This document shows positions 1-11,526 of a stretch of 64,000 nucleotides of DNA, one piece after another. The DNA is from Amoebidium appalachense (lineage: Eukaryota > Ichthyosporea). Numbering within the stretch: position 1 is the stretch's first letter; each line of letters begins with the position of its first letter. The DNA lies in the NCBI GenBank assembly GCA_963693365.1, contig CAVNZM010000007.1:10106001-10170000 (forward strand). Reading direction: 5' to 3'. The notes beneath the pieces are model-generated. The model saw only the letters and a program-made list of their open reading frames with translations. It was not told the DNA's origin and searched no databases. A program made the translations under genes and the position numbers.

Positions 1-186
1 GGATGGTGCTATGGGCTATATTAACATGGTGTGGCTGGTGGCAGCGGAGTTGTGATTGGCTGGGATGGTGCTATGGGCTATATTAACATGGTGTGGCTGG
101 TGGCAGCAGAGTTTTGATTGGCTGGGATGGTGCTATGGGCTATATTAGCATGGTGTGGCTGGTGGCAGCAGAGTTCTGATTGGCTG
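1..186. repeat. Tandem repeat, about 61-bp unit, three copies
   Basis: Three consecutive near-identical units begin at about 1, 63 and 124, each starting GGATGGTGCTATGGGC and ending in a TGATTGGCT box. They differ at only a few positions. The array ends about 10 bases before the first exon recognised in the window, so it lies in an intron of the acidic + strand gene or in its upstream part. The array may continue beyond the left edge. Confidence 0.85.
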
Positions 187-196
187 GTGGGTATAG

Positions 197-610
197 GAGG
201 AACAGCCTGCCGACGAGGAGGTGGCTGACGCAGATGAAACTGAGCAAGGGTAGGTGTCTGGGCCCCGGGGGGCGGGGTGGGGGGTGGGGGGGGAGGGGGG
301 GGGGGATAGGTTGTGGTGGTGATTTGTGTGTGTAAATGGTGGTGGTGGTTGGGGGGGGTGGGGGGGGGGGGGGGGGTTCTGATCCGGTAAAATAGACGGT
401 AGAGGAACGTTCTGAGTTCTTTCCTCGTTAGCAGTTAGTCCGTGTGTGCTCAGCCTGGCTGGCAGTGATGCACTCGCAGTGATGACATGGGCATGATCGG
501 GGGTTGGTGGTGGTCGTGGTTTTGGGGGTGTATATGGGCAGGTGGGTAGGTGGACGTTGGTCTCTTTTTTCCCCTTTCTTCTTCTTCTTCTTCTTCTTCT
601 TCTTTTTTTT

Positions 611-668
<58 letters not shown>

Positions 669-1822
669 AATTGGGTGTAACAATTGGGGGTGCAGAGACG
701 AGGAGTCTGAGCCAGCGGCCAAGCGAATTCGATTGGATAAACAGGCAGAGACCATGGTGGGTGGATGAATATCTTGTATCACATCATCGCACACACACTA
801 GACAGATAGATGCACACAGATGTGGGCAAGTGCATGCGCACGATCCTGCTTGTCTGGTGCTGTAGAGGGAGGGACGGGGCCGGGGAGAGAGGGGGAGGGG
901 AAGAAGGGGGGGGGGGGGGGATGGGGAGGGGGAGGGGGGGGGGGGGGGGAGCAAGACAGGGAGAGAGGGCGGGGAGGGGGGAGGGGTTTAGCACAACGTT
1001 TAGTTGAAAGGTTTGGCTTGTTGGCTCTCCCCAAAGTACCGTACATCGTGATGGTGACAAAACATGGCAGGCACTAACATGTGCACACAGGAGACGGAGG
1101 AGGGGCAGGATGAGCAGGAGATGGAGGAGGTGGGGGAGGCACAAGATACAGAACAGCAGCAGGAGCAAGGTGGGTGGGTGGGTGGGTGGGTGGGGGGGTC
1201 TCTGTTTGTGTGAGCGGGTGGGTGGGTGTCTCTCTGTTTTCTTGTGTGTGCCTCTTTGTGTAAAGATCTCGGCGGCAGGTTGAGTGTTTTTTTTTTTTTG
1301 GGGGGGGGGGGGGGGGGGTATGTGTGTATAAACTGGCTGGTGTGCCGGCTTGTGTGCAATAATGTAACAGAATGTGGTGAGTCGATAGTGGTCGTGGTGG
1401 TGATGGTAGTTGGGCACTAAGATAATCTGTGCTGCAGAAGCAGATGGGGACCTTGAGCAGATGCGAGTGCTGGAGGCAGAGAGGGAGGCAGACGAGAGGA
1501 TGGTCAACATGATGGCTGCTGATGGTGCGTGTGACTTGCAGCCAATCAAATGGCACAATGTGGCTGCCTGAATCTTGACTTGCACTGGCTCACTAGATCG
1601 AGAGTACCTACCCAATCACGCATCCTGCAAAGATTTGTGATCATGGCCGCCTGGATCCCCCGTCCACAGGGTCGAGCACTCGATATCCCCCCCCTCCCCC
1701 AACCCCCCTTCCCGCCCCTTCCCCTCACGGTTACCGGCTAAACAATCCCTGGCTACCCACTCACCGACGGACGTATACCCAGAACACACCCTCACCTTCC
1801 CCCCCCCCCTCTCCCCCCTCCC

Positions 1823-1875
<53 letters not shown>

Positions 1876-2015
1876 ACACACACACACAGAGGAAGAGGAG
1901 GAGCGACAAGAAGAGGAACAGGAAGAGGTAGAACAGGCCCCAGCCGAGGAGACACCCATGGCAGAGCCAGAGCCGGCCCCAGAGCCAGAGCCGGCAGAAC
2001 AGCAAGGTGGGTGCA

Positions 2016-2052
<37 letters not shown>

Positions 2053-2987
2053 TGGTTATGGTGGTGGTGGTGGTGAGGAGAGGGGGGAGGGGGGGGGGGG
2101 GGGGGGATGGGTGCGCTGTGCAAGGGCACCCATGCGTGATATGTGGGCAGGTGCATACATGTTTGTGTATGTGTGTGCGCGTGCATGCAAGTGGGCTCAG
2201 GTCGTACTGTCTGGTGCCGTTTCCTTCATGCCCGAGTGTGTGTGCTAGCAAGCAAACCACCTGCATCGCCTCTCTTCGGTCCAAAGTGCCCCCGTGAAAA
2301 GTCCGTTTGCATGTGCACCATCCCTTACACTTCATGTGCTTGTCCCTGCATGTGTGTGCACATAGCCACATGCATGTTTGGCAGCATGCAGTGTATGGAT
2401 ACCCACACGGGCTAAGTGACTTGTTTGGTGCAGGGGCAGAGGAACAACCACCAGTAGTCGAGGAGCAACAACAAGAGGTGCCCATTCCCATCCACCGCCC
2501 GCCCGCCCCCCTCCCCACGCCTCGCTCCCTCCCTTGGGCGTTCCTCTCGAGAGCTAACCAACCTGCCTACACATCCCCACGCAGAATTCACCTATCATAT
2601 ATAAACAAGAATGAAGTCCAAAGAAATGCATGCAAACACACATGAGGAGAAGTGCAAATAGATGTTTACAAACACGCCACATCCCATGCACCTTACCGAA
2701 TACGCCATGCCTGTCTGGTGGTAGAGTCTCTGCAGTCGCATTGATGACATCTAAGTGCAGCCCCAGTTATCCTCCCCCTCCCCCCTCCCCCCCCCCCCCC
2801 CCCCCCCACACACACACACGCACACACCCTCCGTCTCCCCCCTCTTCTCTCCCCTTCTCCCGCTGTGGGAGCCTATTGCTCACCCTCCCCATCCTCCAGC
2901 CCCCCCACCGCCCGAGCTTGAGCAGGCACCAGCACCCGTCCAACCACCACCAGCAGAGGAGGATTCGGATGATGACTCGGATGGGGT

Positions 2988-3039
<52 letters not shown>

Positions 3040-3168
3040 TTGGTGGTGGTGGTGGTGGTGGTTTTGGGGGGGGGGGGGGGGGGGGGGTTGAATGGGTGGG
3101 TGGGTGTGGGGGTGGATGGGTGGTGGGTGGTGGGTGGGTTGACTTTCTTCCACGCTTGCATCTGTATC

Positions 3169-3242
<74 letters not shown>

Positions 3243-3288
3243 TGTGTGTGTGTTTGTGTTTCTGGTCCGCCCCGGGTGGGTGTGTGTG

Positions 3289-3333
<45 letters not shown>

Positions 3334-3422
3334 GCTGTTACTGGTTACTAACGGGTGGTGTGACACAGGGCCACCTCCTTATCATCAAGAATTCGGATGC
3401 AGAGGACAGCGACAGCAACTAG
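197..3422 (+). CDS. 3' part of an acidic, multi-exon protein of unknown function
   Basis: The gene is not recognised; its 5' end lies outside the window. Exons that join in phase are 197-249, 696-756, 1091-1169, 1438-1524 and 1890-2006. They are followed by an exon starting near 2440 whose end is unclear, then 2900-2985 and 3369-3422 (stop TAG). Each has an AG acceptor and GT donor. The product is extremely Glu/Gln/Asp rich: a basic patch (AAKRIRLDKQAE) near the start could be a nuclear localisation signal, then EEEEERQEEEQEEVEQAP, Pro/Glu repeats, and a terminal DSDDDSDG ... NSDAEDSDSN tail. Acidic low-complexity tails of this kind are common in chromatin and nucleolar proteins, which is only a hint. 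The join between the 2440 and 2900 exons is out of phase as I read it, so an exon or a different splice site is missing. Introns are filled with G-tracts and GT repeats. Confidence 0.6.
3173..3252. repeat. (GT)n microsatellite
   Basis: Nearly pure GT dinucleotide array in the last intron of the acidic gene, with a second GT array at about 2992-3038 beginning exactly at the donor after position 2985. A long G homopolymer follows at about 3293-3331. Confidence 0.95.
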
Positions 3423-3522
3423 AGGGCATGGTGGTAGCATGACCCCATGTATGCATGTACCTACCACTGACAAGAATGATTGTGTGTGGTGGCTGTTTTG
3501 ATTGTTTTTACCTTTTTTTTTT

Positions 3523-3571
<49 letters not shown>

Positions 3572-3860
3572 GGGGGGGGGGGGGGGGGGGGGGGAGGGGG
3601 GGGGGATATATATCTGCCCATAGCAAATCAGGGCACCTGTAAAAGCTGTCTATGCAGGAAACAAAAAGGGGTGCAAAAGGGAGTGGGCACGAAAGTGGAC
3701 AAGATCGACTTAGCAGGCATGGTGGGTGGGATGGGAATCGTATGCTTGCACACACGGGGTACCACTGCAGTAGTGTTACAATGTGCCAGGTATGCCATCC
3801 AGGCCCAAGTTTTGATATGGGCCATGGAAGGTGCGTGGGTAGTTGAGGGTGTGTGTGTGT

Positions 3861-3910
<50 letters not shown>

Positions 3911-4565
3911 TGATAGACAATGTAGTGGATGAAGTATCTGGATACACACACAGTATGTACATGTCAAGGCCATACGAGTTATTCTGTCGACATGATAAGT
4001 GCACTATCCATATGCCACGTGTGCGTACACATGCTGGCGACATAATGAAAGCACCTTGCTGATGCCACTGTGCCGTCCGTATGGATGGTCAGTACATATG
4101 GCCTGTGCAGACACGTGCGCTGTGCATGTCGACATAATAGTAGGCCATGGCCATCAGAGTACACGCCTTTAAAGTTTTGACATGTGCATGCAGTCGACAT
4201 GATATAAACACACCGAGCATATGCCTGTGCACATATGCATGTTGTCGACAAATAAGCACACCTTGATCAAGCTTGGTATACCACCATGCATATTTTATAG
4301 CACTAAAAAATAAAGTAGGAATATGCATGGGCATGCTGTCTATCCACATGATCACTGCAAGCCATATCTTCTACAAGTATTAGCCTGTTCACACATGCAT
4401 GCCGTCATCATCGGCTAACACTGGTGTGCATATATGCCATGTATTCCTGCAGGGTGTACATGTCGAAATTTTATCAATATGATGTGCAGTCAACTTAGTC
4501 CATACGTATATATGTGCATGTTGCATGCACATGCGTGCGTTTCGAATTCACATATCATTGCATGC

Positions 4566-4605
<40 letters not shown>

Positions 4606-4951
4606 ACACACACACACCCAAAGAAATAATATTATTTATAATAGAAATAAAACTACCTTAGGCCTACAGTAGGTCTAGCTGGTTACGATGCATGTCACTG
4701 GTGTAGCGGCTGCACATGCACGAGAATATTGTATGCCCGTGTGAGAGTTAATGCACAAATCGAAACAGTCACTTGCATTCGGATCTGGCCATTTAGTCTG
4801 AGATTTCACGTGAACATTACGTGTCACCAGCAGCACAGCTGCCTGGTGTCTTTACCCATGCAAACCAACATGCATGTGCATACGAACTCTTACCAATATC
4901 TAATCAGTCACAAGCACATCGCAAATATTGGGCTCCACTCCCCCCCCCCCC

Positions 4952-4984
<33 letters not shown>

Positions 4985-5000
4985 ACACACACACACCACC

Positions 5001-5057
<57 letters not shown>

Positions 5058-5641
5058 CCACTTAATCTTACCAGCATCCGTGTCATGATCTTAGAGTTTT
5101 CTAAATAGCTAGCTTATTCTAAATTGATGGAAAATCCCACGGACAAGAACAAACCCCAGGGTGACGAAGCTAATTCTTTCGTGCTCTAATTTTCGTGCAC
5201 CATCTCTCGAGCGCAAATATCACAACTGCATATATATATCTCATATCTACACATGCAATTCCAGCATATATACACCTGCATCATTCTACATTTCGATAAT
5301 CTAACACCTGGCCTTACCATCCCTGCTAATCATATAATCTGATGCATGCTTTTACAAACTATGTGTCTGCAAGCAGCATATTTTCACCCGAACCCCAACA
5401 CGTGATCTGGAGCCTATCACATGCGGCCACGTGTGCAAACACCATACACCACAGTCATTCCAAAAAATCTGTTCGTTCATAACAAACCTTCGTGGTAACA
5501 CCCCCCCCCCCCCCTCCTTCGGAGGAACAAAAAACCCTCCAACAAAAAACAAAAAAGAGGCAAAAAAAAGCTCCCCGCTATATACGTTACTAACATGGAA
5601 CGGGGACACTCGGGACGGCACCCACAACCCATGTCTCACCA
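3423..5641. other. Intergenic region with homopolymers and degenerate GTCGACA repeats
   Basis: No convincing coding exon seen. It holds poly-T and poly-G tracts (3513-3605, 3860-3909), poly-C tracts (4567-4605, 4940-4983) and a CA array (5004-5054). Between about 3900 and 4560 a loosely repeated motif recurs, with GTCGACATRATA next to GCATATGCCTGTGCACA-like segments. The two flanking genes (acidic gene + strand, RMDN-like gene minus strand) converge here, so it contains both 3' ends. Confidence 0.6.
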
Positions 5642-6258
5642 TTAGGGAAGGGATGCAAGGGCAGATTTGACTTCTTCGTCCAACCGCCGCTGAGCTTCTG
5701 TTTGCGTTGGCTGTGCGTGTGTGCGTCCGTGCGTGCGTGCGTGTGTGTGTGAGTGTGTGTGTGTGTGTGTGTTTTGCGTGTAGAGTGCTAATATGGCAGG
5801 GTTGGGGTTGAAATAAATAAGGGGGGAGGACGGAGGGGGTTGAGGTGCTATATCTTCACAGAGTTTGTGCATGTGTGTGAAGGTACATGGGTGGACATGT
5901 GAATGGGTGCACACAGACGCAATATGAAAAGAGTTGACCTGTACGTGCTATGAGCAATATTCAGCATTCTTGAGATGTTGGTTTCCCCATCCACATACAC
6001 ACTTCACTCAACAAGCCCATGTCAGCCCCATTATACACATATCATAAAAGTAAACCGCACAATCACCACCTACCCCATATATATCCTCACACATACATGT
6101 GCCAACAATCCCGTACACGTACACGTACATGCAAAGGCATGCAAGCTCACACATGCACATGATGTCATCCCCCCTTGCAGCCCCCCCCCCCTTCCCCCAA
6201 GCCCCCCCTCCTCCCCCCAACCCATCACGACCACCACCCCGCCTCTCTTCTCCCCCCC

Positions 6259-6289
<31 letters not shown>

Positions 6290-6447
6290 AAAACAAAAAA
6301 ACAGATGCACCCACCAGGTCTAGTGTGGCCTGGTACCATTGCCGTGCATCTGCCATGCGGCCCATTGCCTGATAGCAGCGGGCAAGGGCAAGACAATTGC
6401 GCTTGAAGGGCCCACGCTCATGCGCTGTGTGTGCGTGTGTGTGCGTG

Positions 6448-6521
<74 letters not shown>

Positions 6522-6578
6522 TCATGTGAAAGGTATAACCAGCCAGTAAATAGGACATAAGGCAGGAAGTCGATATGT

Positions 6579-6609
<31 letters not shown>

Positions 6610-6992
6610 GGGGAGGGCAGGAGGGTGTGTGGGTGTGTCGGCCGGGGGGGGGGGGGGGGGGGGGGGGGGGGAGGTCAGTGAGTAGTATGCCGTAAGAGGT
6701 AAAGAGCACAATAATGAAATGCACGGTGAAGCACACTAAGTATCTATTACACTTGTCAACACATGAAACGTCGTCCAATGGGCTAAGCAATCAGCCCGTT
6801 GGATCAAGAAGTGCTGCAGCACGATAAGAAAAAATTCTGTTCCTTTAAAACAATCAGCTTGCTCTCCCTCCCTCCCCCCCCCCTTCCCTCCCTGCCTGTG
6901 AGTGTGTGTACATGTGTGAACGTGTAGGTGTGTGTGTGTGTGAGGGGTGGAGTGTGTGCGTGTGTATGTGCGTGTGTGCGTGCGTGTTTTCT

Positions 6993-7058
<66 letters not shown>

Positions 7059-7338
7059 GGGGCACAAACAGGCACTTCCCCGACAAACACACACAGATTT
7101 ATGTGTGTGTTTGTCGGGGAAGTGCCTGTTTGTGCATGGTCCTACCTTGCATGAAGTATCTTACGGCCTCTTCATATGTTGTTGTCGGCACCTTCCCAAA
7201 GATGGCTGTGAACACAGTCAGATGCCACGCAACCTACCCCCCCCCCCCCCCCCTCCCCCCTCCCCCCCCCCCCCCCTCCCCCCCCTCCCCCCCCCCCCCC
7301 CTCTTCCCCCCACCCCCCCTTTTTTTGGAGGGAGATTG

Positions 7339-7369
<31 letters not shown>

Positions 7370-7460
7370 AATGTACACCTGCCACAAACACTACCCAAAA
7401 CGAGGCTCTCCCTTCTTCCATTGTCTTCCTTGCCCCTCTGCACCCCCCCCAGCCAACCCC

Positions 7461-7491
<31 letters not shown>

Positions 7492-8015
7492 AAAAAAATT
7501 TAAAAAAACAAAAAAAAACGCATCCCTGTGCCAACCACAATAGTATATCAATGCATGGAAACCTCCCCCCTCCCCCCTCCCTCCCTCCCTCCCCCCTCCC
7601 CCCCCCCCTTCCAGCTTCCTCCCCACCCACCGCCCCCTCTCCCTTACTTTCTTTTTAACACCATTACCACCACAACAACCACCTCTTCCTCCTGGCATAC
7701 CCTTCCACTCAGCAGTCTGTTAATTTGTTAATTTGTCCATAGGTGGCAAGAGTCATGACACAAAGAACAAGGGGGTGGAGAGGGATGGAGAGTAGTGGTG
7801 TGTGGGTAACCGGCGACGAGAAAAAAATGCAAAGACGTGCGGCGGTTGGGGTTGGAGGCTGTAGATTGGTTTTTTGGCGCCCCAGGTGAGGGGGAGGGAG
7901 GGGGGGGAGGGGGGGGGGGGGGAGGAGGAGTCACCGTTTGCTACAGTTCTCTCGAGCCAACCGACACCGGCCACCCGATAGCACCAACAGCCAAGAGTGT
8001 GGTAGTTGGCACTCT

Positions 8016-8109
<94 letters not shown>

Positions 8110-8692
8110 GGGGAGGGGGGGAGGGGGGGGGGAGGTAGAGGGGGGGCAGGATGAGTGTGCAATACATCTTGACACTATCGAATGTGTGTGTGTGGCTCCT
8201 CATCAACTTGCTAAAACCATGGGGTAAAAGTGATCAGGGTATTACACATATAAGATGCAAATCTCAAAGAACAAAACAACACCTTACATTGTGACGTAGT
8301 AACAGTGGGCCTAGAGATCACCAAATAGGGCCTCGTGTGTGTGTTTGTGTATGTGTGGTGTGTGTGTGTGTGTGCGCGCGTGCGTGTGTGTGTGCTTGTG
8401 CCTGTGTTTGGGCTTTTCTTTTTTCTTTTCTTTTCTTTCTTTTTTTGGGGGGAGGGGGGGAGGGGGGGTTAGCACATACGTCGGGGATGAGTTGTGTGCC
8501 ACGCAGGGCATGGTCTCTGATCTGGTGGGCACTGGCCACCTTCTCTCTGATTGGTAGATAGTCACCCTGTGGGTGGGTGAGTGGGTGGGTGGGTGCGGGG
8601 GGGGGGGGGGGGGGGGGGTAGAATGTGTCTCCGAATACAGGGAGGGGGGAGGGGGGGGAGGGGGGAGGGGGGGGGTGTTCCTAGTACGAAAC

Positions 8693-8736
<44 letters not shown>

Positions 8737-8934
8737 GGGGAAGGGATTAGAGTATTGGAGGGGAGGTGGGCGGCAAGACCCAAAAACAGATAAGACACAC
8801 GGGGCCCCTCGCACCGAAAACAGAGCGGGATTACAAATCACCTTGAAAGCATGCTGGCACTTTTTAGCCTTTTGGTGAGTAAAGGTACAACATCCGCGCG
8901 TGTGTCAATGTTTCCCAATACATGATACAGCCTA

Positions 8935-8967
<33 letters not shown>

Positions 8968-9257
8968 CCCCCCCCCCCCCCCCCCCCCCCCCCGCCTCCC
9001 TCCCTTTCCCCCCCCCACCCTCCTCACACCCCTAACGCTACCCCCCCCCCCCCCCCCCCCCCCCCAAACACACACACACATGCACACACACAAAATCACA
9101 CACGGACACACATCAATACACACTACCCGACCTTGCCTTGCAACCCACATACAGACCACCCTCCAGGCTCTATCAGAGCCACCCCTCCATGTTTTCATCA
9201 AAATGAGTAACCGTTTGAATTTGGTGGAAGCAGGTTGCGGGTGTGTGTGCGCAGGAA

Positions 9258-9310
<53 letters not shown>

Positions 9311-10048
9311 CGCGCGTGCGGCGCGCGCACGCGCGAATGTGCGTGTGCGAGCACGCATCCGTGCATGCATGCCCAGAGATGGAGCGGTGTAGTCTAGTCA
9401 GCCGGGACTAGCCCAAAAACCATTCGGGTTGGGGCTGACTAGCCCAGCCGGAAAACTAAACGGGTTGGGCTAGGGGTGTTTGGGCTGGGACCCCCCTGTA
9501 ACCCCCCCCTCACCCACTATGTAGCAACCCCCCAAGAGACCAAAACCCCTCCTAAAACCGCCCTCCTTCTATGTCGTTTGCGCAAACAGACTCTCCATGT
9601 ATGGTAGTTCAGTCAGCCCAACCCAACCCATTTCCAGCCCGAAAAGTTTGCGGGTTGGGCTTACCCAGCCCAGACCAGCCCAAAACCCGCCGCACCATCT
9701 CTGTGCATGCCTTTGTGTGTAAGTGTTGGTTTGTTGGGGTGGAAGGGGGAGTGACAGTAAAGTGCATCAATATATTCACAACCATTGAACAACCCTCTCA
9801 GCACAGAAACACTCTCTAACTAAGGCATTTTTTTTGTTTTTGTTATTCCCTTTTTTTTTTGTTTTCCTTTTTTCTTCGAGAGGGGGTTTTTTTCTGGGGG
9901 GGGGGGGGGGGGTTCTATACGACTGTGCCAAGAGAGATTGCCAGCCAGGTATGAGCCCAGCCACAGTCCTGGTCGATGGCAAGGGCCTGTCTGGCCAGTG
10001 CCACTGCCTGCGTCATCTCGTGCTGCTTGGTGGCTGCATCGGCTGCCT
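5642..10048 (-). CDS. RMDN/FAM82-like TPR protein (regulator of microtubule dynamics family), 5' end not found
   Basis: Six minus-strand exons join in frame: 10048-9924, 8566-8480, 8016-7935, 7205-7146, 6424-6315 and 5710-5642 (stop TAA). The protein reads as TPR-like helical repeats. Landmarks are [85 protein letters not shown] and a C-terminal [11 protein letters not shown]. Order and spacing match the metazoan/protist RMDN (FAM82) family: the 'LG.WCY.VA...WLE' block, the 'FG..P..TYEEA..YF' block, and a final TPR followed by an EAQ-rich tail. Members of that family associate with microtubules, mitochondria or ER contacts; the role here is inferred. About 177 residues are recovered. The N-terminal part, including any membrane anchor, should lie upstream of 10048 but I could not identify it. 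The start of the most 5' exon could also be slightly upstream. Confidence 0.88.
6437..6519. repeat. (GT)n microsatellite
   Basis: GT array on the + strand directly next to the acceptor of the RMDN-like exon 6424-6315. On the sense strand the repeat is (CA)n and runs straight into the CAG acceptor. Confidence 0.95.
7062..7135. repeat. Perfect 34-bp inverted repeat with 6-base loop
   Basis: Positions 7062-7095 and 7102-7135 are exact reverse complements separated by GATTTA. The arms contain GCACAAACAGGCACTTCCCC. The hairpin lies about 10 bases inside the intron donor at 7145 of the RMDN-like gene, next to a G homopolymer. It could be a real cruciform-forming sequence, a small foldback element or a sequencing/assembly snap-back. 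Confidence 0.95.
8021..8107. repeat. (GT)n microsatellite
   Basis: Pure GT array, CA on the sense strand of the RMDN-like gene. It runs into the acceptor of exon 8016-7935 and is followed on the + strand by a G-rich tract. Confidence 0.95.
9363..9712. mobile_element. Foldback/MITE-like element, about 345 bp, in an intron of the RMDN-like gene
   Basis: The ends are imperfect inverted repeats. The left end reads GCATGCCCAGAGATGGAGCG and the right end is close to its reverse complement (CCGCACCATCTCTGTGCATGC region). Inside, GGGTTGGGCT-like boxes on the left are mirrored by AGCCCAACCC-like boxes on the right, so most of the element could fold back on itself. No coding capacity is seen. Target-site duplication is not clear because the left side abuts a CG/GT-rich tract. 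Confidence 0.6.
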
Positions 10049-10261
10049 CTGTGGCTAAGCCATATAAGTATCGGGGTGGCATGTTTCTATTGGTCTAATA
10101 GATCTATCTGGGACTGGAAGGTCGGAAGGAAAGGCGGAGGGGCCGGGGGGGGGGGGGGGGGGGGGGGGGGAGGGGCCAAGGGGAGGAGCAGAGAGGAAGA
10201 GAGGGAGCTAGGAATGCTACGAAGCAAAGAGGAAGAGGAGGGAGGAGGAAGGGGGGAGGGG

Positions 10262-10292
<31 letters not shown>

Positions 10293-10621
10293 AGTGTGTG
10301 TGTGTGTGTGTGCGTGTGTGTGCGTGTGAGAGAGGGAAAGAGGGAGAGAGCAAGAGAGAGAGAGGGGCGGGGGGAGGGGAGGGGGGGGGGGAGGGGGGGA
10401 GGGAAGAGGAGAGAGAGAGAGAATGAGAGTAAGGGAAAGAAAACGAGCGAGAGAGGATGAGACAGCAACGGAGCAAGACAATAAGGCCCGGAGTGGGTGT
10501 ACACCTGTGCGCGTGTGTCCGCAGGGGAAGGGGAGCGGGGGGAGGGGGGGGGGCTAAAATACTCGAGTTAACCTAACACACAATAATCTGAAAAAATAAA
10601 ACTTTTTTTTTTGGGGGGGGG

Positions 10622-10652
<31 letters not shown>

Positions 10653-11103
10653 ATAGGGTAGGGAAACGGGGGACATGCGCATGTCCCCGAGAAAGCCGTG
10701 TGGGGGGGGAGGGGGGGGGAGGGGGGGGGGAGGGGAAGGGGAGGGGGTTTATCGTTAGCAAGCGAGGGAAAAGGGGGGAGGGGGGAAGGGGCGGGGGGGG
10801 GGGGGGGGGGGGGGGGGGGGAGGGCGAGGGGAGTACGCACCCTCTCCGTGTTGCTGTGGCAGAAGAAGACGGCAAGAAACAATTGGACGGTAATGTTAGT
10901 GGCCCGGCACAGAGGTGTGAAGGTTGGGGAAAGAGTGGGGGGGTGTGGGGTTAGTTGGAGGGTTGGGGTTGGGGGCATGCCGGAAAGGGGGAAGGGCCGC
11001 CGAGGGGAAGGAGATGGGGGGGTGTGGGGGGAGGAACAGAATGAGAATCGTTCAAAAAGTGGGCGGGAAAGAGAGGGGCGCAGTTCAAGGGTTTCTTTTT
11101 TTT

Positions 11104-11134
<31 letters not shown>

Positions 11135-11526
11135 GGGGAAGGGGGGGAAGGGGGGGAATCAACCCTTCTTGGGGCGGGGGGAGGAGGGGATGGGGTTGGG
11201 AGGGGGAAGGGGGGGTTGGGGCGGAAATGAGGCAGGAGTGGTTCTACGGAAGAGTGCGGCTACAACTTGAGACCTCGACTTTGCTGAGTATATGTTGGTA
11301 TGCTAGAACCTTGGGCTCCCAGTAGCAGACATGTGAGTAAACGTGCACCCCAGTCTGCCACCCACTAGTCCTTTGTTCACGGTATCTCACATGTTCCCTA
11401 CTGCCATTTCACATAATACACAGCCACACAGCCACCAAAACCTTCATGGTAGACTAAGTGGCTAGGTGCCAACAACCACTTGCACGTGTGCACACAGTAC
11501 TCACCCAGGCCGACCGGGCCAACCTC
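10049..11526. other. Non-coding or unresolved region upstream of the recognised RMDN-like exons
   Basis: Dominated by G-tracts (10146-10170, 10262-10291, 10612-10652, 10796-10820, 11115-11138) and purine-rich sequence. It should contain the missing 5' exons of the RMDN-like gene, but none was recognised. A perfect 20-bp palindrome, GGGGACATGCGCATGTCCCC, lies at 10669-10688. Confidence 0.5.

Noticed and set aside
620-666. Long G homopolymers as telomere or G-quadruplex elements
   Set aside because: Pure G runs lack the telomeric repeat units and occur throughout introns and intergenic DNA, so no telomere claim is supported; some lengths may be sequencing artefacts.
145-865. Poly-Pro, poly-Gly and poly-Arg frames at the left end
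   Set aside because: Produced by G/C homopolymers and TTC repeats in an intron of the acidic gene.
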